Below, in pieces: positions 35,101 to 48,118 of a stretch of DNA of 64,000 bases. How positions within the stretch are numbered: position 1 is the stretch's first letter; the number at the start of each line of letters is the position of its first letter. Position numbers and translations under genes: made by a program. Location of the stretch: the NCBI GenBank assembly GCA_902729315.2, contig LR746269.1, positions 1,622,501 through 1,686,500 of the forward strand, read 5' to 3'. The DNA is from Spirodela intermedia (lineage: Eukaryota > Streptophyta > Magnoliopsida > Alismatales > Araceae). The notes beneath the pieces are model-generated. The model had not been told where the DNA came from and did no database searches. It saw only the letters and a program-made list of their open reading frames with translations.

Positions 35101-38100
35101 CAAGCATCAGGCCTGCTGCAAATGAAAAAAATGGAGAAACTTCGGGATGAGCACAGTATATTGGATCAATATAATGATGATAGACTCACATCAACGGCGT
35201 CAGTACCCTTATCCATAAGATCAATCTTTGTCAGAACTCCAAATGTCCTCTCCCCTGCAGAAAAGTTAGATCATGAAACTACATTGATGAATCACATAAA
35301 ATATTTTTTCCACTCTACCTGGCGGATAAAGAACACACACAATTGTTACAAATCAATCTAGCTCAGACGGTCTTCTATCTCAACTGTTTTTGAAGTTAGT
35401 TTTTCAATGAAAGCATGTAAATTAAACATAAGTCTGACTGAGTATATCCAAATAGTAACCAAGTCAGCACAATAAATTATTTTATTTTATTTTATTTTCT
35501 GAGTCTCAATGGAACAGCCAAACATGACTGACCTTGTCTAGACAACTTTGACACGAAATTTGTACCAGGTTTATGATTGACTACATATACTTTCCTAATG
35601 GGAGGAAATACCATTGTTTTAAAGGCAGCCCAAGTCTTGAGGTATCAACCATACGATGACTTGTGTCTTTTGCTCTGTGAGAGACCGAGGAGAGAGAGAG
35701 AGCGAGAGGGAGTCTTTAATTCTAGTGGACAATTTGTTGATGAGGGAGCCAGATTGGAGAAACATAAGGAAATTCAAAAGGGAAGCTTAAAAAACAGTTA
35801 ATGACATTTGCTTAGGAGTGCATCGCCAATTACAATTAACGCGTTGCATTAAGAAGTGCAGAACATCCTCCATGTCAAAGAAGTGGTTGAGATTTATGGT
35901 GATATAAACCACAGCTTGATCTACCATCTTTCTTCACCACGGGATTACATTAAGATGGGCTTTTGCACTATGTAACGTCCCTGTTTTGCATTATGCTACT
36001 TTATGACAGAAACGCGCTTTGATTCATCCATGTAAATTGTTTAGGCGATACCACAACACAGATGTAGAACTTTTTCTTTCAAATACCTTTATATTATAAA
36101 TAAATAAACCCATATAATTCTATCACACGATTTACCAAAGGGAAAGAACAATAACGAATCATTTTATCAACAAATAATTTACCCTCCAAATTTAAAATTG
36201 CAAGCATGATATCCCTACCGATGTCATTTTAAAAGGAAATCGAGAAATAAAATGTAACATTTTACAATTTCTGCCATGAATGACATTATAAGAAATACGG
36301 TGCACACTGGGTACAGAACTAGAATAACAAGTTTCTGGAAACAGAATTTCTGCCAGGAAATGAGAAAGCCAGGGAATCACACCTTTAGGGTCAACCTCAC
36401 GGGAAATCTTAATGGCATCTGATGTAGCAAGATCCTGATTAGCAGGTGAAATAGCAAGAATAATGCAATTCGGCTGCATGTTGAAGGGGTAGAAAAGTTA
36501 AAAAAAATTATAAAGAAAATTGTAAGCATCAGTCAGACTTGCATGCAAGTTCCCATCTGTTCCCTGGCTTGTTCGCTTAGATAAAAGTGAAAAACAAGAT
36601 ATGACAAGAAAATAAAATGAAATTTCGTGACATAACATCATGTAAAAATAATTTTTGAAGCATTTACAGCAGTGAAGTTATTTATCAAGAGGAAAGGCTG
36701 AAAAAAACCATCTGCGCAAGAATCATTTTATAAAAACATTTTGGACATAAAATCAATCAAGTTTACCGACTCTTTCAGTCCAGGAAAGCCATTTGCACCG
36801 ATAATCAAACTCACTAGAAGAAAGAGGAAAACATCGCTATAAGCTATCTCAGTTAACGTAGTTTTCTAACCGAACATGAAAGGGCATCCCCAAAGGATGA
36901 TAGAATTAGTATCAGGCCTCAGATCACCAGTATCAGATTCTCATACTGATCAGATAGGTTCAGCTGAATAGGCACATCCAAGAGAAAATAAATGCCTGAT
37001 TTGGGTTAAAAAAATATAGAAGAAGAGGATATATGAGTAATTCATAAGACTAGGCTTATAAATAAGTTTATAAAAATATCAATACAGGTTGGTTGGTGAG
37101 GAATAAGAGGAACCACTGGTTAGCAAAAGTAGGTTACCAGTGGGGATTCATTATTTTTGTTTTCTTTGCTTTGCCGTTAGCTCCAGTTGCCTGTTCCTGT
37201 CTCTCCTCCAAAGAGAGCCTTCTCTTCATCCACTTGTTCTCCTTTCTTCTTCCTATCAGGCTCTTTCTGTGGCAACTACAGGGCCGTAAAAGACCTAATT
37301 CCTTTTTCCCCCTTTTAATTTTTCCTTTTAAGTTTCCAGAGTCTCCCCCGCCCGCTGCCCCAAAGGGGGGGGGAGGGGTTGGGGAGAGAGAAATTAGGGA
37401 CACAAACTCCACCAAATTGAACCATATTCTATGCTGCAGGTCCTTCTCTCTCCTTTTGTCATAGCGGGAAGGAGTTCCAGTTCTTCTTTATTTCTTTTTG
37501 CAAAACATGGAATAATATGACGGTACTAGACAGCTGGAGAGCTAATGGATGACATATCTAGCACCGATGTCTTACCTTTTCAATAAATGAGCGAACCATA
37601 TTCTCTATATCTGCAACAATGCTATCCGGTTGTCCTTCTACATTCACAATTACATAAAAAAATCAAAACTGAGGAAATAGACAAAACATGGCAAAGAAGA
37701 ATAGATTTACAACATTGAGAACATACCAACAGCAACCTTTGTAAGCCCAGGAAGGTCAATAAGTGTCAGATTTACAACTGTTGAGATCAAAGTTCAAAGC
37801 AAAGAATCAGAATAAGCTCTCATAAACCTAGGATGCATAACACAAATTCAAACATGGATATGGTAAAAATCAAACGCACTAAATACTTATCTTGTAACCC
37901 AAGCGGTTTCCAAAATTATAGCTAAATTTATAGCCAAAATCATAATTTTGATAGGGTCGAATTGGAATTCAATGCATAAACCAAGAAGTGAATCGTGTAG
38001 CGAAGGCCAGATTTACCAATCAAACGACAGTTGAGTTATAATTAATGAGAATGAAAATATCGTATCCTTTGAAGAATAGAGTTCCAACACATTAATTTAA

Positions 38101-40865
38101 CAACTATCTCAAACATCAGTCACACAGAAAAATCTCCACAAGGAAAGATATCATTTCTTAGGCTTATGACTCTATATCTCTGCCTGCCTTTTTTCTGGGA
38201 TTGAAAATCTTGATGAAGGGCATAAACGAAAAATGAATTTCTTGAGGGAAATATGGGAAGAGAGATAAACGATATTCAAATCATTGGATGCCAGAAACCA
38301 TCGGTTGAGAGAATCACTGTGATCATTAAAGAGGTAAAAAAAGCAGGGAAGAAGAGACGTTGGGAACTGCAATGCAACAAAAAGTTTCTTCACTTTCATT
38401 TCTCATGAGAATCTAGTAAACGAGCGAATATAGAAGGAACCCTGTTTTTTTAGTCTAATCATTGATAAAAAAAAATGCCTAATAATTTAAAGGCTTGAAA
38501 CATATGAAGCATGGTCCTTTTGAATATCAAATGGTAATAAGCGACGGAATGATAGTTAGCACAATGCATAAGAAGACCGGACTGGCAATTTAATTCAGGA
38601 GGATAACTTCCGTGAATATCCATCTCAGATCAAAACATTTAATCAAAAAGCACATTATGAAGATAACCATCTCCAATTCACCTATTCATACATAAATGGA
38701 AGTATCACCTCAAACATGCAATCCGAAATTCCCAACACAAATATTCATATTTTAGAAATGACAACGATGATAATAATAAGAACAGTAGCAAAGCGGACCC
38801 TTCTAACTTACCATTAGGAGAGTATATACTAAGATGGATTGGCACACTAGAGATCTGCTTGCTCCGACCTGTCTCACGATCGGTCTCATCAGAAATCTCC
38901 TTCCTCACTTGAGCTGCATGAATGCCGACAACACATGCTAAAAGTTATAATCTCACCCGCATGCGATTAAACAATGTTCAATGACAAACATGCTATGCCG
39001 CAGCCAAAGGCTCCTTTCAGAAGCAAACCACCAATGGCAACCATTGATCATGTTGATAACTCTGAGTTTGGCATCTAAGGACATGAGTTTGCAGATATAT
39101 GGAGGAAAAGCTATACGGCAAACACAGGAAAAAAAATTGGTTCAAAGTGCGTGAAAAAAGAAAAGTGAAGGCGAGCCATGGAGGCAAGAAATCATTATCA
39201 CACCACCTTAAAACGCCGATTCCATGCAATATTTCATACGACTTAAAAGCTATTCCACTATAATGCTGAAAACTGTACGAAAGCTAATCCTAAAAAAAAA
39301 ATCGTGCTGTTTCTGAGATTTTAAAATATGATTACCAAAATCGGTGAAGCGCTTTCTTGGAAGATGAAGGAACTCAGCATATTCCCTCCCGTCATCAATC
39401 TTGTGAAGTTGCAACACAAGGGGACGTCGAGTGACAATTCCTGTGAATCAATAGCAATGCCATTTTCATAAACGTGACACTGAAAACAAACAGGTCAGAG
39501 GGAGGTAATTTTATAAAAAAATGATTGGGGTATTGTAACTCACCAGATCCCCGGGGCAAGAAATCCTTTCCAACAATGCTCTCCAGCACTGATGATTTAC
39601 CCGAGCTCTATTAAACATTTAAAACACCATAAGACAGTACGCTTTTGTACATCAAAATGAAAGTCGATGTGCACCAATAGGATGAGAATACGAATGAGAT
39701 TAGGATTCAACCCAGAAAAGGTTTGCAGGTCCTAATCCATCAAGATGATAAATGAACGATACACACCTGAAGATAAGTGAAACTGTAGACTTAATTCAGA
39801 CGTCTAAGGGCTGATCCAATTATATGAAGCATCTGAGAGTCGTAGGGATTTATTATGTTAGGAAATAGGCCAGATTTGCACGAAGTTTTTAGCTTTTTTG
39901 AGAAAATTCAAACTTCTGGGCATTAGTCTATTTATTTCTGATTAAATTGCTGACAAGCCATGTTAAGCATATTTAGTTTCTGCTACACTCTATGGTATTC
40001 TTTAGATCTGAAGCTTTTTCGCCACAACAGCACGTCAATAATGCCTTCGATATTCCTCCATCATATGGACAAAGCTTGAAAGATTCAATTACCACGGAAC
40101 ATGACTGTTCATCATAAATTTGGAGTAATACATAATATTAAGAGCCAGTGAGAAAATTACAAAAAAGAACTTTTTCACAAGAGTAAATGATTCAAGGCAA
40201 CTCTATGGGAATTGCAATGGATATTTGGGAAAGCAGAAATTCCTATCCAAATACTATTCAATCATATTCTTAAAATGTTTCTCTTAGCCTTCCTCCTATG
40301 GGGGCTAGTACATCCACCCTTGTCCAGTCTATGAGCTTTTGGACGTAAAACAGAGAAAAGAAAATTAAATAAGGAGAATTGAAACATCTAGCTTCGATGA
40401 ATATATCGGTGCCATCTCCTACAAAGAAAATTTGGGTCCCTGGCGACGGAATATTTCAGTTTTCAACCATCGTAAAATACCATTGACGGCTAATCGATGG
40501 AAAGTTGGAAAATATTAAGCGGATCTTCCCACGAGTAAGCAATCTACGCAATCCGAATCAAAATTGCAACTAAGGTTCGAAAATCCAACTTTCGTTCAGT
40601 AGATTAGAGAAGCCGGCGTCACAGATGCGGAAAGGAGGCAAAGTTATACAGTAGTGATCTGGAGAAACGACCCGGATCTGACCAGAGAAGGAGGAAATAA
40701 AGCAGAAGGCTGAGTGGGAAAATTCCGGACACCCACCTGCCCTCCGACGACAGCAATAGCAGGCAGCGAATCCCACAGGGTCGGCAGCGCGCTCTCCTCG
40801 CCGTGATCACCCAGGGCAGTACACGCCCTCTGGAGCTTGTTCACCAGGGATATCAAATTCTCCAT
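32148..40865 (-). CDS. DRP1A: Dynamin-related protein 1A (DRP1A), complete, 16 exons
   Basis: Large GTPase of plant clathrin-mediated endocytosis and cell-plate formation, 609 residues. Exons, 5' to 3': 40865-40737, 39607-39544, 39440-39336, 38913-38812, 37777-37727, 37637-37576, 36473-36383, 35254-35190, 34330-34136, 34052-33933, 33601-33531, 33373-33148, 32999-32949, 32848-32620, 32522-32383, 32276-32148. All sites are GT..AG and the phases close to a single frame. GTPase motifs: P-loop GGQSSGKS (41-48), switch DLPG (141-144) and TKID (210-213). The middle domain includes [18 protein letters not shown]; the GTPase effector domain ends [13 protein letters not shown]. There is no PH or proline-rich domain, as in the DRP1 class. 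The start [22 protein letters not shown] and the overall wording match DRP1A more closely than DRP1C. A GA microsatellite lies in the 5' region. Confidence 0.97.
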
Positions 40866-41077
40866 CCCTCTCTTCCTCTTCTTCTCCCCTCTCTGCGCTC
40901 AGCTCCCTCCTCTTCGCGTGAGAGAAGAACAAGGAACAGGCGCCAAGAACAACGCAGGATTCCGATCTGGTGAGGCAGAGAGTCCCCCGCCGATTCAACC
41001 AGGGGCTTGGGAGAGGGAGGAGGCAGCGATTAGAGCGAGAGAACAGTAGTTGCCGACGTATATGACACCACCGAACG

Positions 41078-41080
<3 letters not shown>

Positions 41081-41129
<49 letters not shown>
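41081..41129. repeat. (GA)n microsatellite upstream of DRP1A
   Basis: About 49 bases of pure GA dinucleotide, 216 bases upstream of the DRP1A start codon (a CT run on the gene's own strand), so in the promoter or leader. Confidence 0.93.
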
Positions 41130-41133
<4 letters not shown>

Positions 41134-42445
41134 AAAGTAATTAATAAATCAAAATACCATAAAAAATTTGGTCTGCTGTCATCGTCAAAATATCGCCTCA
41201 AATTAAAATCGAAGATAGAAAACGTCAAAGGCTGTTTTCAGATTTGGGATGGACCGTCCGATCCAAGGGTGGCGGCGACCCGCGGAAATTGACCGGGGCG
41301 GATCAGCTCGGGTCGGCCGGTTCCACCTAGGCAAGAACTCGAATACCGAAATCCGTCTCCTCTTCCTCTCTCATCTCTGCTCTTGCCACTCGGCACTGTG
41401 AAATGAGTCACCCTACCCACAACTCCTCCCTTCTCTGGGCATTTCAAGCCGAATTCAAATATATATAATTCCCAAAGCGGCAATCAATGTAGTGCTCTGA
41501 AGTAGTTGTACATTGATATCTACAATAAGGTATGCGATAAACAATCTTTTTCTGTAACCACCACACACAAACACACAAAGAGACCAGGTGTCAAGCATAG
41601 GAATGGGCTAAAGCCCTACCGATAGAAACTTGAGTAGGAGACAAAAATGTCAACAAGCTAGAGTTGTTGACGCCTACGCGAACATTTTAAGAGCTGACTT
41701 TTTTTCTGGGCATTTATGCAAAGGACTTTAAAACATGATACTTTGTTTCCTGAAGATGTTTCTGGTTTATACACAGAATCAAGTTCTGTTCTTCAGCACC
41801 GACAAGAAGATTCAACGCAATAATAATCTTCTGAGCGGTGAGAGAAATATTTCAAATTTTGAACCGTTAAAGCTCAGTTTGGCCGCATGAATATCAACTG
41901 AAGGTAAAAGGGATTACTCATCAAAAGAACAAGGTAAGAGGGAATCGGGGCAGGGTGACCACAATTCTGACCATAAAAGGCTACTGAAGAGGAGCAAGGG
42001 AACGACCATTCGGGGAAAAATTACTGATGGCAATTTTTCAAAGGAAAACACGACGCAGGAGAAATCACCTGTTTCTTTCGTAGTACATCATTTGAGGAAG
42101 ACTACGGTCCATACAACCCGGCAATAAACACCGATAACTAAATGGGACTTTGATTGAGTTCCCGAGGTTCCTGAATATGTCGTCTGTGGCGCTCGTTTTT
42201 CTATGCATAGAACAGTTAAACAAATCAGTTCCAAAAAGGTACGTATATGATATAAAAGAGAGTCTTGAAAGTATCTGGATGAAGGAAAATAGACACGGCG
42301 TAGTCAGTGGGATTTTCTGAGAAAGAAACAGTCCAGTAAGTGGGAGAGACATGAACAGATGCAATTTCTTCGGATAGAAAGAAAGAACTGGAAGTGAATT
42401 ATATATTTTTCTTTTGAAAATTGTGGCCGAAAGAATAACATTGGG

Positions 42446-42470
42446 GCGTGCTAGTGGGCTTCTAGCACGC
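42446..42470. repeat. Short perfect hairpin
   Basis: GCGTGCTAG and CTAGCACGC are exact reverse complements separated by a 7-base loop. Too short for a microRNA precursor; no U-run follows it. Confidence 0.7.
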
Positions 42471-43931
42471 TGACGCCATTTCTACATCTGACGTTCCATA
42501 TCCATGTCCCAAAGTGAAGACTTCATAGCCTGTGTGAGGTTAAGAAATCCAGAATGAGTTGTTCTCGGGAGAGTGCAGGCTAATATATACAGATATGAGG
42601 AAAAGTCAAACAGTATGCATTGCTTGATTCGGAAATAAATGGAGAGTACCCTTGAGAATAAAACTGGCTATTTCCGAAAATTAATAAAACGACCAAAATT
42701 CAGCATTCGAAATAGAAGATTTATCTGAACAGTCTGACATTTATTCGTGGAGAAACCAATATAATCATCTTTCTAATGACAGGAAATTCAAAAGAAAGGA
42801 TGATTTCTGAAGTCTTGAAACATCTTATCCCAACATCTTGTGGAGGTCTGATAACAGTAAAATAAACATAACGAATGTCTGCTAGATCTGGCCATCCACA
42901 AAGAACAGCACTCGATGAACAAACTATAAAATAGCACTGGCGCGGCTGAGTCAAAGGTCATACATCTGATTATAACTGAAAAAAGGAGAAACAATCTTTT
43001 TTCTTTAATATTAAAGTATAACGAACCTTCCTGATTGCTTTATCCTAGAACAATGACTCATTAAAAAGCAAACAGACAACATCCAGCAGAAGATAGAGAT
43101 CGAGTACCGCTAGTATTACATCACAGGATAGAAACAATAACAAAGTTATCTGCTCTGTCTCACCAGCACTGAGTTCGGAGGCCATTCCTCCGAACAATTC
43201 GCCGACTCGAAAACAACTAAAGGTGGGAAGCGCGTTAAAGCCATTCCACTCCCCGGGAATTCAGTGTTCATCGATTCAATGCCGCGCCTGCTCTCTCCAG
43301 CGCGCCTCTTGAGCGAATTACCTGGCGGAAGCTCATATTGTTCCCGAAATTCGTCGCCCTATCGTTGGCGATCTTTGAGATGGTTACCACGGAGGTTGTC
43401 CGCCGCGACCGCCTTGAAGCGTGTGAAGAACGATCACATCTTTCCCATCGCGGGAGGCAATAGAGAGATGGGAACTGCAGGGATTAGCGCCTTTCGAAGG
43501 AGCCACGCCGTGGAAGAATGTCAGAGCTCTCTGCCGCTACCTATTTACAATCGCCGTTCCCGCCAATGGCGCCACAGACCCACGTGGCGGCTGAAGGTCA
43601 TAACGGCCAGCTGGCGGCCACCGTGGCCGATTTACTACATCCTTACGTGTCGATGAATAATAATCAATATATCGCGCATTAATGTGCGTTCTTCTAAATA
43701 CTATTCCCAAATCAGAATGACTTTCGAGCTCGTCAAAGGTTGTGACGGGGCAGAAGGTCAACAATTTGGTTTCTGGGCCCCACGGCTTAGAGACTCCGGT
43801 CAGATGCCGGAGAAGGAACGTGTGGTCCGGGTTTCACCGGCGGTCCCACCCTAGAAACGCCGTCTTCCCCGCCACCCCGTCGCCTTCTGCGCCAGATCCA
43901 AGACTACTGCCGGCCGGAGATCATCCGTAAG

Positions 43932-43934
<3 letters not shown>

Positions 43935-44001
<67 letters not shown>

Positions 44002-44089
44002 CCTCTCTCTCTCTCTCTCTCTCTCCCTCTCCCTCTCCCTCTCCCTCTCCCTCTCCCTCTCTCTCCCTCTCCCTCTCTCTCTCTCTCTC
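43935..44089. repeat. (CT)n / (CCCTCT)n compound microsatellite, about 155 bp
   Basis: Pure CT dinucleotide for the first 60 bases, then interspersed CCCTCT hexamers, then CT again. Long open frames reading Arg-Glu repeats on the minus strand are products of this tract. Confidence 0.95.
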
Positions 44090-44921
44090 GCTGTGTTACC
44101 AGGGCATTGGAAGTGTGGCCCTCCCCACCCCCAACTCCTCTCCTCTCCTCCGCTGCACTTCTCACAGAGAAGGAGAGAGAGAGTAGACATTTCCCAGAAC
44201 AAGAAGCCACCTCCACATGTCTCCGGTCGACCTCAAACGGAAGGAAGGACAGATCCCCGTCTAACCCGGCCCTCCCCCCCTGCGGCCGCCGCCATAGCGA
44301 GAGAGAGAGAGAGGAAGGGATCTCCACATGTCTCGGTAGGAAGAGAAGAGGAGGGCGACAGGGAAGACGGTGGGCTCCTCCACCGTGTTGCATGGCCAGG
44401 AAGAGAATCCTGCGTTCGTCCAACTGCAAGACGTCGTCTTCTGTCTCTTCGCCTGGTTCGACGGCTCTAAAGAGCACAGAGGGCTACGCTCGCCATTCCG
44501 ACTGCGACAGGACCCCACCAACCATTGCAGGGAATTATAGGGCCTTTTCTGAAAATTGGCCACCACGACGCCCTCCACCCATCTACCACAGATGCTAACT
44601 TTCCCGTTGGTTATTCCAAATCACTAGGTATACAGATAAAATAAACGTGCATAGATTATATATTTATATATATATTTAGAGAGAGAGAGAGAGGGAGCCA
44701 ACTTGGAGTTCTCGGAATAAGAAAATCCAAAATATTTATTTTAAATAGTAATTCGATAAGATGAGGACATGAAAATAAATGTTTCAGGGTGACTCTTTTG
44801 ATTAGACGGATGATCGCCTGCCCGCCGTACGCAAGGCAATCATCAAACCATTCTCCCCCGCTCTTCTGATGCCTCGGCGCAAGTCTCTGTCTCTTCCACG
44901 CCCGCCGTGATTACCGCGAGA

Positions 44922-44957
<36 letters not shown>

Positions 44958-45820
44958 TTTGGCCAAGTTACAGAGGGGCTTCCACGCGTCGGATGCCCGG
45001 AGCCTCGAATCTTGAAAGTCTTCGTCTTGTTGAGGGGCAGCCGTGGGGGCACTGTGGGTCGATGCTTCAGTCGGGTGGGTGGGCGTCGAGGAGCGCCGGC
45101 GATGGCTGCGGGTTGTCCCGGTGCGGCCCTCGGGCTCTGTGCAGGACTTATCAATGGTGGGAGAGTAGCAGCGACGGGGACTGTGTCAGAGCCGTCAGGG
45201 CACAGTGGCTCCGCCGGGCGGCCGGCGGCGGACCCACCGCCGGTGCTGAGGGCGACGGTAATTCTCCGTCCCGGTGGAATATCAGAGTGGTGGTGCTCGT
45301 CCTGAGCTTTTCCGTCGTCCTCTTCCTCCTCCCCGCCGGCCCCACCGCCGCTTGTCTTCTCCCCCTGTGCTGCCAGCGGAGGTCGTCTCCCCGTCTGATG
45401 TCCCCACCGTACCCTCTATGGGTACACTTTGCATGCCCCCCCTCCGCTACCCTGCTTTCTACCGTCCTCAAGTTTTACAGCCTTGGCGCAGGAGAGAGAG
45501 AGAGAGAGGTGCTTCCATGGCGCACATGCTCCAAACCCTCGTTTGTAATAATTTTCTGACGACGGAGAGAGGTGAAGGAGAAGCCGCCAAGAGGTTGATT
45601 CCCCGTAGCCACCACCCCCCCCCACCCCCCCGCCCTGCGGGCGGCCTTGTCGCTTCTCTACGGCACTGTTCTCCCTCTATTTCCCCTTCATCTCCCTAAG
45701 AGACGACGGCCTCTGCCCATTGTCTTCCCCTCCGGCCACACCCCGGGACTGATTCCTTCTTCTTCCTCCTCTTCTTCTTCCTCTTCTTCTTCTTCTTCTT
45801 CGTATTAGTCTTCCTCAGAG

Positions 45821-47595
45821 ATGTACGCGGAGACGAGGCTGGGTTTCTCCTACGTGCAGGGCTTCCAGGCGGAGCTCCACCGCCGCCACCCGTTGCATAG
45901 CGATGACGGCTGCCTGCTCCTCCACAACAATGCCTGGGTTTCCAATCATGTAAGTCTTCCTTGGACTGTAACATAGCAGAAGCTTGGGAACTGATTTGGT
46001 TCTTCTCCAGAGAATTTCTCCCGAGCCCATCTCGGAATACGACCTGGGTGAGGAAGGAGACCTCTTCACAGTGCCCGAGCTCCTCCGAGGAGACGACCCA
46101 CTGATGGAGCTCGACCCCGTGGCCGCCGCCATCTCGATGATGTCCAACGGCGACGACGCCATCTCCAACATCGACTCCATCGCCGACGACCAGCTCCTCA
46201 ACGATGTCTTCTGCGATTGTGAGGATCTCCTGGCGGACACCGGCGTGGAAGACGCCTTCCCGGAGCTCTCGGAGGTGGTGCTCCACTCCTCCCTGAGCGT
46301 CGACAGCGGCGGTGGACCGCCGGAGAAGAACCCAGCCGACGATGAAGGCTCCGAGCTCTCGGATATCAAGATTCCTCCTTTGCAGGTTAAAGAGCAGGAA
46401 ACGCAGAGCGAGCAGGCCGTCGTCGCCGTCGTCGCCGTCGTCGCCGCCGCCGATGGGCCATTGCAGAAGAGCGTGAGCTCTGGCTGCTTAGCTTCCATGG
46501 ACTGGATCAATGGAGTAGGAGGCCAAATGAAACCCAGATTCCTCGGCATTCAAGAGATGGATCTGGGGGCAGTCTTCGGGATGAGGAGGGCCTACAGCGA
46601 AGGAGATATTCAGGTCAGATCATGGATCTTCTTCTTCTTCTTCTTCTTCTTCTTCTCTCTTCCTCCCTCCATCTCGCGATCTTCATCCACCGATTTCCCA
46701 GTTTGAAGAAGACGATGAACTTCATTGAATCGCGGTTTTTTCATGATTTTCTGGCAGACCCTCGGAGATAATTACCTGACCCACCTGAATGCGAGCCTCA
46801 TTCATCCCCCCTTCGAGAGACTGATAACCCTAGGCGACCCCAAGATGGAGGACCGCATGCAGAAGCTCTCCAGGTACAGGAAGAAGAAGACCAAGAGGAA
46901 TTTCTGCAGAAAAATCAAGGTATACATGACCAATTTTTATTTTTTTTGATCGCGCTCGCTGAAGATCGTCGAAGATTGATCAGTTCTTCAACCCAATCAG
47001 ATCAGTTCTCTATTGATCTGATCTAACCAATTGGTCCCTTCGGTCTGCTCCGTCCAACCCACTAGTTCGAACCTGATTGCTATCTTTCATTAAATTATCT
47101 TTTGTTTTTTTCCCTTTTTTGACCTGTTCCTTGGATCCGACACAATCCCTGATATTACATGAATACTAATCATATGCTTATTTTACGGTTCAACTTGACA
47201 CCAACCCCCATCATCCGATTAGATCACTACTCGAAGGGTTGACTTCATTAAAGGTTGACCCATTCCAAAGACCCAGCTCTGCACCAATCCGACCTAGCTG
47301 GTTTACTCCTTGATTACTATTGCCAGCGTCAAAGATTTTGGTCAAACCCTCAGACCCAACTCCTGACCCACTAATCTGAACCCGGCTATAAATCTTTTGA
47401 CTGAATCACCACCAAGCTGAGCATAATTCTATTAGGGTTTTCACCGTGAGGCTACTCAAGAACTCATTCGGACTGCTGGTTCTTGTGCAGTATGCCTGCA
47501 GGAAGGCTCTGGCCGATAGCCAGCCGAGGATCAGGGGAAGATTTGCCAAGACGGAGGAGGGCGAGGTGGGAAAGCCGTCCAAAGCGCTGCAATGA
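45821..47595 (+). CDS. CCT-motif family protein (CMF), four exons
   Basis: Nuclear transcriptional regulator of the CCT family without B-box zinc fingers, 332 residues. Exons: 45821-45949, 46011-46613, 46758-46919 and 47491-47595, all phase 0. The N-terminus is MYAETRLGFSYVQGF, followed by an acidic middle (LLRGDDPLMELDPVAAAISMM). The C-terminal CCT motif (about residues 277-320) reads KLSRYRKKKTKRNFCRKIK, then YACRKALADSQPRIRGRFA. The last intron interrupts the CCT motif after KIK, a position shared by plant CCT genes. CCT domains bind NF-Y subunits and CCAAT-type DNA in flowering and sugar-response control; this protein is closest in layout to ASML2-like CMF proteins, but its target is not deducible. 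A CTT-rich leader precedes the start, and a TTC run sits at the start of intron 2. Confidence 0.93.
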
Positions 47596-48118
47596 GATGC
47601 GATGTAGATAGTCGTCCAATTGGTTCTACCGGCGGGCGGCAGCACGGCAGCACCGGCAGCAGCCCTCTGCCAGGCTCATCTTCTTCGTTGGTGTAATGTA
47701 GCAATAACAGCCTGCTGTGTTAGGGTTCCTGACGGGTCCTGTGTAAAAAGGCTTGGATGTAATGAAAGCAGGGGAAATCTGGGCTTTTTCCAGTATTCTG
47801 GACGGAAAAGCTAGAAACCGGTTCCAGAATGAAAAAAAAAACGCAGAGAAGAACAGCAGAATAAATGATTTCCCAACGGGGACTTTCGTATTATTGCTGG
47901 GTTTAATCAGGGAGCTCGGGCTCAAAGAATCTCCAAATATTGTTCCCAGGTTGAACTTATTTGAGGCAGCGGATCTCAGGGAGGGTGGGGTTTGACCGTG
48001 GCCACCCTTCTGATGAAAACCTGAGATCACCTATGAGCCATACATCCTTCTCTGATGATAAGTGAGACGTAAGTGTTACTGTGTAGAGAGAGAGAGAGAG
48101 AGAGGAGCTTCAGACTGA
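47596..48118. other. Convergent intergenic region CCT / NDP kinase
   Basis: 523 bases containing both 3' untranslated regions and a short GA run near 48085-48103. No gene recognised. Confidence 0.65.

Larger units (their letters stand above)
40866..45820. other. Five-kb divergent intergenic region (DRP1A / CCT gene)
   Basis: No gene could be supported. It holds GA and CT microsatellites (own entries), a short perfect hairpin (42446-42470), a CT run near 44925-44952, and pyrimidine-rich CTT repeats (about 45765-45800) in the probable leader of the CCT gene. On the minus strand, 43020-43560 shows several exon-like pieces with splice-like ends but no recognisable protein (see findings). Confidence 0.5.

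Noticed and set aside
43851-44477. 208-codon minus-strand frame with long Arg-Glu repeats
   Set aside because: Translation of the CT microsatellite; not a protein.
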